From Actinomycetales bacterium (lineage in GTDB: Bacteria; Actinomycetota; Actinomycetes; Actinomycetales; Cellulomonadaceae): a DNA stretch of 8,923 bases. Below are positions 1 to 5,226 of this stretch, in pieces. Both the position numbers and the translations under genes were made by a program. Positions within the stretch are counted from its first letter, which is position 1; each line of letters starts with the position of its first letter. The notes beneath the pieces are model-generated. The model ran no database searches, had not been told where the DNA came from, and worked only from the letters and a program-made list of their open reading frames with translations. Location: contig JAAZAC010000088.1 in assembly GCA_012514545.1 (NCBI GenBank), positions 1 to 8,923 on the forward strand, written 5' to 3'.

Positions 1-591
1 CTCGACGTCGACGACGAGCTTGTCGAAGTCCGTGCGCTGCTCGACACGGGTGGCCTCGACCTTGTAGGTGACCTTGAGCACCGGCGAGTAGATCGAGTCG
101 ACGGGGATCCGGCCGATCTCGGCGTCGTACGTCTTGTTCTGCTGCGCGGAGACGTAGCCGCGGCCGCGCTCGACCGTGAGCTCGATCTCGAGCTTGCCCT
201 TGGCGTTGAGCGTCGCGATGTGCAGCTCGGGATTGTGCACCTCGACGCCCGCGGGCGGCGTGATGTCGGCGGCGGTGACCGTGCCGGGGCCCTGCTTGCG
301 CAGGTACATCACGACCGGCTCGTCGTGCTCGGAGGAGACGACGAGGTCCTTGATGTTGAGGATGATCTCGGTGACGTCCTCCTTGACCCCGGGCACGGTG
401 GAGAACTCGTGGAGCACGCCGTCGATCCTGATCGAGGTGACGGCGGCGCCGGGGATGGAGGACAGGAGCGTCCGGCGCAGGGAGTTGCCGAGCGTGTAGC
501 CGAAGCCGGGCTCGAGCGGCTCGATGACGAACCGCGAGCGGTTCTCGGAGACGACCTCTTCGGTCAGGGTGGGGCGCTGCGCGATGAGCAC
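1..591 (-). CDS. rpoA: DNA-directed RNA polymerase subunit alpha, 5' part (cut by window edge)
   Basis: The frame running down from a GTG at 591-589 is open to base 1 and gives the first 197 residues of RNA polymerase alpha, roughly 60% of the usual 320-345. It begins MLIAQRPTLTEEV and contains the hallmark block EPGFGYTLGNSLRRTLLSSI (about residues 28-47), which is the alpha dimerisation and assembly motif. It continues with HEFSTVPGVKEDV and PVVMYLRKQGPG, typical of the N-terminal domain that docks on beta and beta'. The C-terminal DNA-binding domain lies outside the window. A GTG start is chosen because homologues begin at this residue and AAGGA sits 8 bases upstream. It follows rpsK after 107 bases that contain two hairpins; rpsD is not between them. 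rplQ is the expected next gene but cannot be seen. Identity is certain; only the 3' end is unknown. Confidence 0.97.
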   Translation of the reverse strand, partial: MLIAQRPTLTEEVVSENRSRFVIEPLEPGFGYTLGNSLRRTLLSSIPGAAVTSIRIDGVLHEFSTVPGVKEDVTEIILNIKDLVVSSEHDEPVVMYLRKQGPGTVTAADITPPAGVEVHNPELHIATLNAKGKLEIELTVERGRGYVSAQQNKTYDAEIGRIPVDSIYSPVLKVTYKVEATRVEQRTDFDKLVVDVE

Positions 592-610
592 GAGTGGTGT
601 CCTTCCCGTG

Positions 611-630
611 TGCGTCCGCCATATGACGCA
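611..630 (-). other. Inverted repeat just upstream of the rpoA ribosome binding site
   Basis: A perfect 6-base inverted repeat (TGCGTC / GACGCA) with an 8-base loop ends about ten bases before the AAGGA ribosome-binding sequence of rpoA. Its position would let it influence access to the rpoA start, but the stem is short and could be chance in GC-rich DNA. Seen directly in the sequence; its function is inferred. Confidence 0.4.
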
Positions 631-636
631 TCACGT

Positions 637-664
637 CCCGCCGGGCATCTGTCCACCCGGCGGG
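637..664 (-). other. Strong 9-bp GC hairpin between rpsK and rpoA
   Basis: On the minus-strand transcript CCCGCCGGG pairs perfectly with CCCGGCGGG (plus-strand arms 637-645 and 656-664) around a 10-base loop. No run of U follows, so it is not a textbook Rho-independent terminator. It could be an attenuator, a processing site or an mRNA stabiliser that sets rpoA expression relative to the ribosomal genes. It occupies the place where rpsD sits in other genomes. Confidence 0.5.
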
Positions 665-698
665 GTCCTGCTGGTGGTCCTGGGACCGGTCTGGCCGG

Positions 699-1103
699 TC
701 AGACGCGACGGCGCTTGGGCGGGCGGCACCCGTTGTGCGCCTGCGGCGTCACGTCCTGGATCGACCCGACCTCGAGGCCGGTGGCCTGCAGGGAGCGGAT
801 CGCGGCCTCGCGGCCGGAGCCCGGGCCCTTGACGAGCACGTCGACCTTCTTCATGCCGTGCTCCTGCGCGCGGCGGGCGGCCGCCTCGGCGGCGAGCTGC
901 GCGGCGAACGGCGTCGACTTGCGGGAGCCCTTGTAGCCCACCTGGCCGGACGAGGCCCAGGCGACGACGGCGCCCGACGGGTCGGTGATCGACACGATCG
1001 TGTTGTTGAACGTGCTCTTGATGTGGGCCACGCCCACGGCGATGTTCTTCTTCTCCTTGCGCCGCGGCTTGCGGGCGCCGGCGGTGCGGGTCTTGGGAGG
1101 CAT
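699..1103 (-). CDS. rpsK: 30S ribosomal protein S11
   Basis: This 134-residue protein is full length for S11, a small-subunit platform protein that contacts 16S rRNA near the E site and the mRNA exit path. The N-terminus is basic (residues 1-20), followed by NIAVGVAHIKSTFNNTIVSI and DPSGAVVAWASSGQVGYKGS. The conserved VKGPGSGREAAIRSL block follows, and the protein ends in the diagnostic HNGCRPPKRRRV tail. The ATG at 1103 is preceded by AAGGA five bases upstream. It lies 38 bases after rpsM in the alpha-operon order. S11 usually neighbours S4, but rpsD is missing here, so S4 must be encoded elsewhere. No anomalies are visible in the protein. Confidence 0.98.
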   Translation of the reverse strand: MPPKTRTAGARKPRRKEKKNIAVGVAHIKSTFNNTIVSITDPSGAVVAWASSGQVGYKGSRKSTPFAAQLAAEAAARRAQEHGMKKVDVLVKGPGSGREAAIRSLQATGLEVGSIQDVTPQAHNGCRPPKRRRV

Positions 1104-1141
1104 GAGTTTCCTTCGTCAGTCTCGGGCGGCGGGGCGGGTGG

Positions 1142-1519
1142 CTACTTCCGGGCCTTCTTCTTGCCGGCCACGGTGCGCTTCGGACCCTTGCGGGTGCGCG
1201 CGTTGGTCTTGGTCCGCTGGCCCCGCACGGGGAGCCCGCGGCGGTGCCGCAGCCCCTGGTAGCTGCCGATCTCCACCTTGCGGCGGATGTCCGCGGCGAC
1301 CTCGCGCCGCAGGTCGCCCTCGAGCTTGAAGTTCGCCTCGAGGTAGTCGCGCAGCGCGACCAGCTCGGCGTCGCCCAGGTCGCGGACCCGCATGTCGGGG
1401 TTCACGCCGGTGGCGGCGAGCGTCTGGCGTGCGCGGGTGCGCCCGACGCCGTAGATGTAGGTGAGCGCGACCTCGATCCGCTTGTCACGCGGGAGGTCGA
1501 CGCCGACGAGACGTGCCAT
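1142..1519 (-). CDS. rpsM: 30S ribosomal protein S13
   Basis: This 125-residue S13 belongs to the head of the 30S subunit, where it contacts the P-site tRNA and forms a bridge to 50S. The start MARLVGVDLPRDKRIEVALT and the helix-hairpin-helix-like YGVGRTRA segment (about residues 22-30) are typical. So are the SYQGLRHRRGLPVRGQRTKT block (about 86-105) and the Lys/Arg-rich tail GPKRTVAGKKKARK, which reaches toward the P site. The ATG at 1519 has AGGAG seven bases upstream. A 136-base, hairpin-rich gap separates it from rpmJ, and rpsK follows 38 bases later. The length matches actinobacterial S13 (about 122-126). Confidence 0.98.
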   Translation of the reverse strand: MARLVGVDLPRDKRIEVALTYIYGVGRTRARQTLAATGVNPDMRVRDLGDAELVALRDYLEANFKLEGDLRREVAADIRRKVEIGSYQGLRHRRGLPVRGQRTKTNARTRKGPKRTVAGKKKARK

Positions 1520-1576
1520 CTGCCTGCTCCTGTACTTCCTCGGAGGTCCTCCGCGCGACCCTCCCGGTGCCCCGGG

Positions 1577-1596
1577 CCCCGGCCTCCGAACCGGGG
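1577..1596 (-). other. 6-bp GC inverted repeat upstream of rpsM
   Basis: The arms CCCCGG and CCGGGG flank an 8-base loop in the middle of the rpmJ-rpsM gap. Adjacent C and G runs allow alternative pairings with neighbouring sequence, so the structure is not unique. It may contribute to attenuation or mRNA processing between rpmJ and rpsM. No U-tract follows. Confidence 0.35.
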
Positions 1597-1621
1597 GTAC
1601 GTGCGCTGGTCGCGCGCTGGT

Positions 1622-1637
1622 GGCACCTCGCGGTGCC
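1622..1637 (-). other. GNRA-capped hairpin downstream of rpmJ
   Basis: On the transcript, GGCACC pairs perfectly with GGTGCC and closes the tetraloop GCGA, a member of the especially stable GNRA loop class. It begins 18 bases after the rpmJ stop codon, on the 3' side of that small gene. It could slow or terminate transcription, protect the rpmJ end of the mRNA, or act as a protein contact. The stem and loop are seen directly; function is inferred. Confidence 0.45.
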
Positions 1638-1655
1638 GGCCTTGCTCGGCCCTGC

Positions 1656-1769
1656 TCAGCCCTGGCGCTGCTTGTGCCGGGGGTTCTCGCAGATGACCAT
1701 GACGCGACCGTGCCGGCGGATCACCTTGCACTTGTCGCAGATCGTCTTGACGCTCGGCTTGACCTTCAT
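1656..1769 (-). CDS. rpmJ: 50S ribosomal protein L36, zinc-binding form
   Basis: A 37-residue gene read by hand from the ATG at 1769 to TGA at 1658-1656. L36 is the smallest large-subunit protein and binds 23S rRNA near the L6/L16 side of the subunit. The protein begins MKVKPSVKTICDKCKVIRR and ends ICENPRHKQRQG. It has the full zinc ribbon set Cys11, Cys14, Cys27, His32, so it is the 'C+' paralogue rather than the zinc-free form many actinobacteria keep elsewhere for zinc starvation. A strong ribosome binding site, GGAGG, lies seven bases before the ATG. It sits between infA and rpsM, the standard place. The length is exactly typical. Confidence 0.97.
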   Translation of the reverse strand: MKVKPSVKTICDKCKVIRRHGRVMVICENPRHKQRQG

Positions 1770-1824
1770 CGTGCTTCCTCCGCCGCCGCGCGCGCCGGTA
1801 CGGGCGGGCGACGGTGACTCGTCG

Positions 1825-1844
1825 GGCACCCCGGCCGGGGCGCC
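1825..1844 (-). other. Near-perfect 20-base palindrome between infA and rpmJ
   Basis: The transcript reads GGCGCCCCGG followed by CCGGGGTGCC, which is self-complementary except for one G-U wobble. It starts 9 bases after the infA stop codon. The fold would be a very GC-rich stem with a minimal loop. It resembles a U-less terminator or an mRNA-end stabiliser behind infA; rpmJ has its own strong ribosome binding site further on. Confidence 0.45.
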
Positions 1845-1853
1845 GAGGTGGGC

Positions 1854-2075
1854 TTACTTGTAGCGGTAGACGATCCGGCCGCGGGACAGGTCGTAGGGGC
1901 TCAGCTCCACCACCACCCGGTCCTCGGGCAGGATCCGGATGTAGTGCTGGCGCATCTTCCCCGAGATGTGGGCCAGCACGCGGTGGCCGTTGGCGAGCTC
2001 CACGCGGAACATCGCGTTCGGCAGGGCCTCCACCACGCTGCCCTCGATCTCGATGACGCCGTCCTTCTTGGCCAT
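1854..2075 (-). CDS. infA: Translation initiation factor IF-1
   Basis: This 73-residue protein matches IF1 in length and along its whole sequence. IF1 is a single OB-fold that occupies the 30S A site during initiation and works with IF2 and IF3. Recognisable blocks are MAKKDGVIEIEGSVVEALPN, MFRVELANGHRVLAHISGKM and the ending VELSPYDLSRGRIVYRYK. The ATG at 2075 is fixed by the conserved N-terminus, although the best ribosome binding sequence (GGAGG) ends only two bases before it, closer than usual. It opens the second block of the cluster after a 277-base gap behind map that contains hairpins and a possible -10 element, so it may have its own promoter. Confidence 0.98.
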   Translation of the reverse strand: MAKKDGVIEIEGSVVEALPNAMFRVELANGHRVLAHISGKMRQHYIRILPEDRVVVELSPYDLSRGRIVYRYK

Positions 2076-2243
2076 GTCCTCCGCTCACTGCTTGCTGTGA
2101 ACCCACGCCGGCGTTCCGCCACGGCGGTCGACGACGGGAGCGACCCACCCGGCACCGGACCGGGGGGAGGGACGTCACCGACCGTCCGCCGCCACGAGCT
2201 CTCGCAGGCAGCCACGAACCACGGTGCACGCACCCGACAGACC

Positions 2244-2249
2244 ATCGTA
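2244..2249 (-). promoter_or_regulatory. Candidate -10 element for infA
   Basis: The minus strand reads TACGAT, which fits the actinobacterial housekeeping -10 pattern TANNNT, in one of the few less GC-rich spots of the gap. No convincing -35 is present; TTCGTG at 2268-2273 with an 18-base spacer matches TTGACA only at its first two positions. If active, transcription would begin near 2237, giving infA a leader of roughly 160 bases. Confidence 0.35.
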
Positions 2250-2254
2250 CGGCA

Positions 2255-2286
2255 CGCAGCCCCCTACCACGAAACGGGGGCCTGCG
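2255..2286 (-). terminator. Strong hairpin after map (U-less terminator candidate)
   Basis: On the transcript CGCAG-(one bulged base)-CCCCC pairs with GGGGGCTGCG: ten base pairs with one bulge around an 11-base loop (plus-strand arms 2255-2264 and 2276-2286). No U-tract follows, so it would have to work as an I-shaped, U-less terminator, or only as an mRNA 3' barrier. Its downstream arm abuts the candidate -10 of infA and lies in that promoter's spacer. Confidence 0.4.
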
Positions 2287-2296
2287 CCCGGAACCT

Positions 2297-2326
2297 CCGA
2301 CGGCGGGCCGCAGGGCGCACCGTCGG
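2297..2326 (-). other. 7-bp inverted repeat 27 bases after map
   Basis: The perfect arms CCGACGG (2297-2303 on plus) and CCGTCGG (2320-2326) flank a 16-base GC-rich loop. It starts 27 bases beyond the map stop codon. With the hairpin immediately downstream it could form a tandem termination or processing region. The loop is long and no U-run follows, so the assignment is tentative. Confidence 0.35.
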
Positions 2327-2352
2327 CCGGCGCGCCCGCTCGGTCCTCCCCC

Positions 2353-3204
2353 TCAGTCCTCCCACGGCGCGACGGTGACGCCGAGCGCCCCGAGGTGCTC
2401 CGCGCCGCCGTCGGGCGCGGTGAGCACCCACAGGCCGCCCGGGGTCACGGCGACCGTGTGCTCCCAGTGGGCGGCCCGGGAGCCGTCCTGGGTGACGACG
2501 GTCCAGCCGTCCTCGAGCTCGGCGGTCGCGGCCCCGCCGCGCGTGAGCATCGGCTCCACCGCGACGACCAGCCCCGCGCGTACCCGCGGGCCCCGCTCGC
2601 GCGCGCGGTAGTTGAGCACCGTCGGAGCCTCGTGCATCGCGCGGCCGATCCCGTGCCCCGTGTACTCGTGCACGATGCCGTACCGCGGGCCGCCGGACCG
2701 GCGCACCTCCTCGACGGTGTCCTGCACCGCGTCGCCGACCGCGCCGAGCCGGTCGCCGCGGGCCAGGGCCGCGATGCCCGCCCAGAGCGCGCGCTCCGTG
2801 GTCTCCACGAGGGCGGCGTCGTCGGGGTCGGCCGTCCCGACGACGGCCGTGAACGCGGCGTCGCCGTGCCAGCCGGCGAGCTCGGCGCCGAAGTCCACCG
2901 AGACCACGTCGCCGTCCTCGACGACCCGGTCGCCGGGGATGCCGTGCACGACCTCGTCGTTGACCGAGATGCACGTGACCGCGGGGTAGGGCGGCGCGCC
3001 GACGCCCTCGTAGCCGAGGAACGACGACGTCGCGCCCGCGCGCGCCAGGACGTCCCGGGCGACGGCGTCGAGCTCCGCCGTCGTGACGCCCGGCCGCAGC
3101 GCGGCGCGGACCTCGGCGAGCGCCTCGGCCACGACGAGGCCGGCGGCCCGCATCGCGCGGACCTGTGCCCCGTCCTTGAGCTCGACGCGCGCCCGGCCGA
3201 ACAT
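2353..3204 (-). CDS. map: Methionine aminopeptidase, type I
   Basis: A 283-residue enzyme that removes the initiator methionine from nascent proteins as they leave the ribosome. The pita-bread fold residues are all present. The metal ligands are Asp104 (VSVDFGA), Asp115 (WHGDAAFT), His184 (YTGHGIGR), Glu217 (VEPML) and Glu248 (HWEHT). The substrate-side histidines are His88 (VVHGIP) and His191 (MHEAP). The length is a little above the minimal bacterial type Ia form (about 250-265), with extra residues at the C-terminus (about 262-283). The ATG at 3204 overlaps the adk stop codon by one base (TGATG) and has only a weak ribosome binding sequence, so it is probably translated by coupling to adk. 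Map, adk and secY together are the standard tail of the spc operon in Gram-positive bacteria. Confidence 0.97.
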   Translation of the reverse strand: MFGRARVELKDGAQVRAMRAAGLVVAEALAEVRAALRPGVTTAELDAVARDVLARAGATSSFLGYEGVGAPPYPAVTCISVNDEVVHGIPGDRVVEDGDVVSVDFGAELAGWHGDAAFTAVVGTADPDDAALVETTERALWAGIAALARGDRLGAVGDAVQDTVEEVRRSGGPRYGIVHEYTGHGIGRAMHEAPTVLNYRARERGPRVRAGLVVAVEPMLTRGGAATAELEDGWTVVTQDGSRAAHWEHTVAVTPGGLWVLTAPDGGAEHLGALGVTVAPWED

Positions 3205-3779
3205 CAGACCCGCGAGCCGAGCGCGTCGAGCACCCGCGCCGTCACGGCCTCGATCTCGCCGGTCCCGTCCACCGCCACGAGCAGGCCGCGGTCGGCGTAG
3301 GCCTGGGCGAGCGGGGCCGTCTCGGCCTCGTAGATGTCGAGGCGGCGGGCGATGACCTCCGCCGTGTCGTCGTCGCGCCCCTCGATCTCCGCGCGCCGGC
3401 GCATCCGCTCGAGGAGCTCGCCGCGGTCCGCGGTGAGCTGGATGACGGCGTCGAGCCGCGTCCCCAGCTCGTCGAGGATCACGTCGAGCTCGGCCACCTG
3501 GGCGGCGTTGCGCGGGTACCCGTCGAGGATGAAGCCGTCCGCCGCGTCCGGCTGGCGCAGGCGCTCGCGCACCATCGCGTTGGTCACCTCGTCGGGGACG
3601 AGCTCGCCGCAGCAGGTGTACTCCTGCGCCCGCTTGCCGAGCTCGGTGCCCCGCGCGATGTTGTCGCGGAAGATGTCCCCGGTCGAGATCGCGGGGACCG
3701 AGAAGTGCTGGTAGATCCTTGCCGCCTGGGTGCCCTTGCCGGAGCCCTGTGGACCCATGATCACCAGGCGGACGCTCAT
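3204..3779 (-). CDS. adk: Adenylate kinase (short-LID form)
   Basis: A 191-residue cytoplasmic kinase that interconverts ATP + AMP and 2 ADP. It has the P-loop GPQGSGKGTQ (residues 9-18), the AMP-binding segment STGDIFRDN (32-40) and LVPDEVTNAMV (60-70). The GFILDGYPR motif (82-90) carries the catalytic Arg90. The LID is the short type without zinc cysteines (about 127-146, with GRDDDTAEVIARR), as in mycobacterial Adk of about 181 residues. The start at ATG 3779 is chosen because it begins the conserved sequence MSVRLVIMGP, overlaps the secY stop by four bases (ATGA) and has GAGGGG eight bases upstream. The frame stays open further upstream inside secY, but that part is a shadow. Unusually, Cys56-Cys57 stand in the NMP-binding region where relatives have polar residues. 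Confidence 0.97.
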   Translation of the reverse strand: MSVRLVIMGPQGSGKGTQAARIYQHFSVPAISTGDIFRDNIARGTELGKRAQEYTCCGELVPDEVTNAMVRERLRQPDAADGFILDGYPRNAAQVAELDVILDELGTRLDAVIQLTADRGELLERMRRRAEIEGRDDDTAEVIARRLDIYEAETAPLAQAYADRGLLVAVDGTGEIEAVTARVLDALGSRV

Positions 3780-5074
3780 CTCAGGAACCCCTCGTAGTGA
3801 CGTTGCTGCAGCTGGGACTCGATCTGCTTGACGGTCTCCATGCCGACACCGACCACGATGATGATGGACGTCCCGCCGAACGGGATGTTGGTACCAAGGT
3901 CCAGGAGGATGAACGTGACGAGGGGCAGCATCGCGACGAACGCGAGGTAGAGCGACCCCGGCGCCATGATGCGCGAGAGCACGTAGTCCAGGTACTCGGC
4001 GGTCGGCCGCCCGGCCCGGATGCCCGGGATGAAGCCGCCGTACTTCTTCATGTTGTCGGCGACCTCGTCGGGGTTGAACGTGATCGCCGTGTAGAAGTAG
4101 CAGAAGAAGATGATGAGGACGATGTAGAGCGCGATGTTCAGCGGCGCGTCCTGCGCCGCGAGGTTCCGCGCGACCCACTGGACCCATTCCTGCGTCGGGT
4201 CGGCGAACTGCGTGACGAGCCCGGGGATCGCGAGCAGCGAGGCCGCGAAGATGATCGGGATCACGCCGGCCATGTTGATCTTGATCGGGATGTACGTGCT
4301 CGTGCCGCCGTACATCTTCCGGCCGACCATGCGCTTGGCGTACTGCACCGGGATGCGGCGCTGGCACTGCTCGACGAAGACGACCAGCCCGATGACGAGC
4401 AGGATCACGGCGGTGACGATGATGAACTTCGTCACGCCGTTGTCGCCACCGGCGATCGACCACATGGCCGTCGGGAACTGGGCCGCGATCTGCGTGAAGA
4501 TCAGCAGCGACATGCCGTTGCCGATGCCGCGCTCGGTGATGAGCTCGCCGAGCCACATGATCATCGCGGTGCCGGCGGTCATCGTGATGACCATGAGCAG
4601 GATGGTCATGATCGAGTCGTCGGCGAGGACCGACACCGAGCAGCCCTGGAAGAGCTGGCCCGCGCGCGCCACCGTGACGATCGTCGTCGACTGGAGGACG
4701 GCGAGGCCGATCGTCAGGTAGCGGGTGTACTGCGTGAGCTTGGCGGTGCCGGACTGGCCCTCCTTGTGCAGGGCCTCGAACCGCGGGATCACCACGCGGA
4801 GCAGCTGGATGATGATGCTCGCCGTGATGTACGGCATGATGCCGAGCGCGAAGACGGCGAGCTGCAGGAGCGCCCCGCCGCTGAAGAGGTTGACGAGGCC
4901 CAGCAGCGTGTTGCCGGTGCCGATCTCCTCGACACAGCGCTGGACGTTCGGGTAGTCGACGCCCGGGGTCGGCAGGAACGAGCCGATCCGGAACACCACC
5001 ATGATCCCGATGGTGAACAGCAGCTTGCGCCGCAGGTCTGGCGTCCGGAAGGCCCGGGCGAATGCGCTGAGCAC
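3776..5074 (-). CDS. secY: Protein translocase subunit SecY
   Basis: A 432-residue integral membrane protein forming the SecYEG channel for export and membrane insertion of proteins. About ten membrane helices can be traced. The first is at roughly 17-38 (LLFTIGIMVVFRIGSFLPTP), followed by the plug-region segment near 56-70. Further helices lie near 72-92, 118-138, 155-175, 187-200, 216-236, 268-288, 311-332, 372-392 and 402-412. Signature blocks are ITERGIGNGMSLLIF (179-193), the cytoplasmic loop QRRIPVQYAKR (238-248) with its basic residues for ribosome/SecA contact, and FNPDEVADNMKKYGGF (333-348). The GTG start at 5074 has AGGAGG five bases upstream and matches the usual MLSAFARAFRTPDLR beginning. 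It follows rplO after 152 bases containing a very strong hairpin, and overlaps adk by four bases. Confidence 0.98.
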   Translation of the reverse strand: MLSAFARAFRTPDLRRKLLFTIGIMVVFRIGSFLPTPGVDYPNVQRCVEEIGTGNTLLGLVNLFSGGALLQLAVFALGIMPYITASIIIQLLRVVIPRFEALHKEGQSGTAKLTQYTRYLTIGLAVLQSTTIVTVARAGQLFQGCSVSVLADDSIMTILLMVITMTAGTAMIMWLGELITERGIGNGMSLLIFTQIAAQFPTAMWSIAGGDNGVTKFIIVTAVILLVIGLVVFVEQCQRRIPVQYAKRMVGRKMYGGTSTYIPIKINMAGVIPIIFAASLLAIPGLVTQFADPTQEWVQWVARNLAAQDAPLNIALYIVLIIFFCYFYTAITFNPDEVADNMKKYGGFIPGIRAGRPTAEYLDYVLSRIMAPGSLYLAFVAMLPLVTFILLDLGTNIPFGGTSIIIVVGVGMETVKQIESQLQQRHYEGFLR

Positions 5075-5129
5075 CTGCTCCTCCTGCTCCGCTTCACAGC
5101 GGGTTGCTCGTCGTGCCGGACGGCCCCCC

Positions 5130-5145
5130 GCCGCAGGTCGCGGCG
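5130..5145 (-). other. Small GC hairpin in the secY leader
   Basis: The arms of 5-6 base pairs (GCCGC / GCGGC, extendable by one pair at 5129/5145) flank a 5-base loop about 55 bases before the secY start. This kind of repeat is easily produced by chance in such GC-rich DNA. It is listed because it lies between the strong upstream hairpin and the secY ribosome binding site. Confidence 0.25.
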
Positions 5146-5158
5146 CGGCGCCCCGGGC

Positions 5159-5164
5159 ACACTA
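5159..5164 (-). promoter_or_regulatory. Candidate -10 element for secY
   Basis: The minus strand reads TAGTGT inside CTTGGGTTAGTGTGC. This is the only AT-richer patch of the rplO-secY gap, and it fits the TANNNT pattern. It lies just downstream of the strong hairpin at 5190-5216 and would give a leader of roughly 75-80 bases. No recognisable -35 is found 16-19 bases upstream, so activity is uncertain. Confidence 0.3.
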
Positions 5165-5189
5165 ACCCAAGACGGGCCGGACGCGGGGC

Positions 5190-5216
5190 CGGCCCGGGCG
5201 GGTCGCGCCCGGGCCG
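5190..5216 (-). terminator. 11-bp perfect GC hairpin between rplO and secY
   Basis: On the transcript CGGCCCGGGCG pairs perfectly with CGCCCGGGCCG around the 5-base loop CGACC, starting ten bases after the rplO stop codon. It is the strongest local inverted repeat I see in the window. The following 35 bases contain only a scattered U-rich patch (GTCTTGGGTT), not a U-tract. It is probably a partial terminator or a processing/stability element that separates ribosomal-protein mRNA from secY-adk-map. Confidence 0.5.
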
Positions 5217-5226
5217 TTCCCCGTCG

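Larger units (their letters stand above)
2076..2352 (-). other. 277-base map-infA intergenic region, possible terminator and infA promoter/leader
   Basis: This is the longest gene-free stretch in the window. It carries no plausible coding frame of its own; the frames that cross it are shadows of the flanking genes. It holds two GC-rich inverted repeats near the map end (2297-2326 and 2255-2286), then a TANNNT-type -10 candidate at 2244-2249. About 160 bases of GC-rich leader follow before infA. In actinobacteria a promoter ahead of infA is a reasonable expectation. The layout suggests the map-side transcript ends here and a new one begins. Confidence 0.5.

Noticed and set aside
1541..1553. 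Short palindrome CGGAGGTCCTCCG upstream of rpsM as an operator
   Set aside because: The loop would be a single base and the sequence looks like a Shine-Dalgarno-like purine run meeting its complement; nothing else supports a regulatory site.
1402..2229. A 275-codon minus-strand frame spanning infA, rpmJ and part of rpsM
   Set aside because: It runs out of frame through three well-identified genes, and its translation is Arg/Pro/Gly-rich with no family match.
2224..3300. A 358-codon plus-strand frame opposite map and the map-infA gap
   Set aside because: Low-complexity Arg/Ala/Gly protein antisense to a methionine aminopeptidase with all catalytic residues. It is a shadow frame.
3780..4556. 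Upstream extension of the adk frame into secY, giving a 450-codon reading
   Set aside because: The added part is the wrong frame of SecY. Conserved Adk starts at MSVRLVIMGP with an ATGA overlap and a ribosome binding site.
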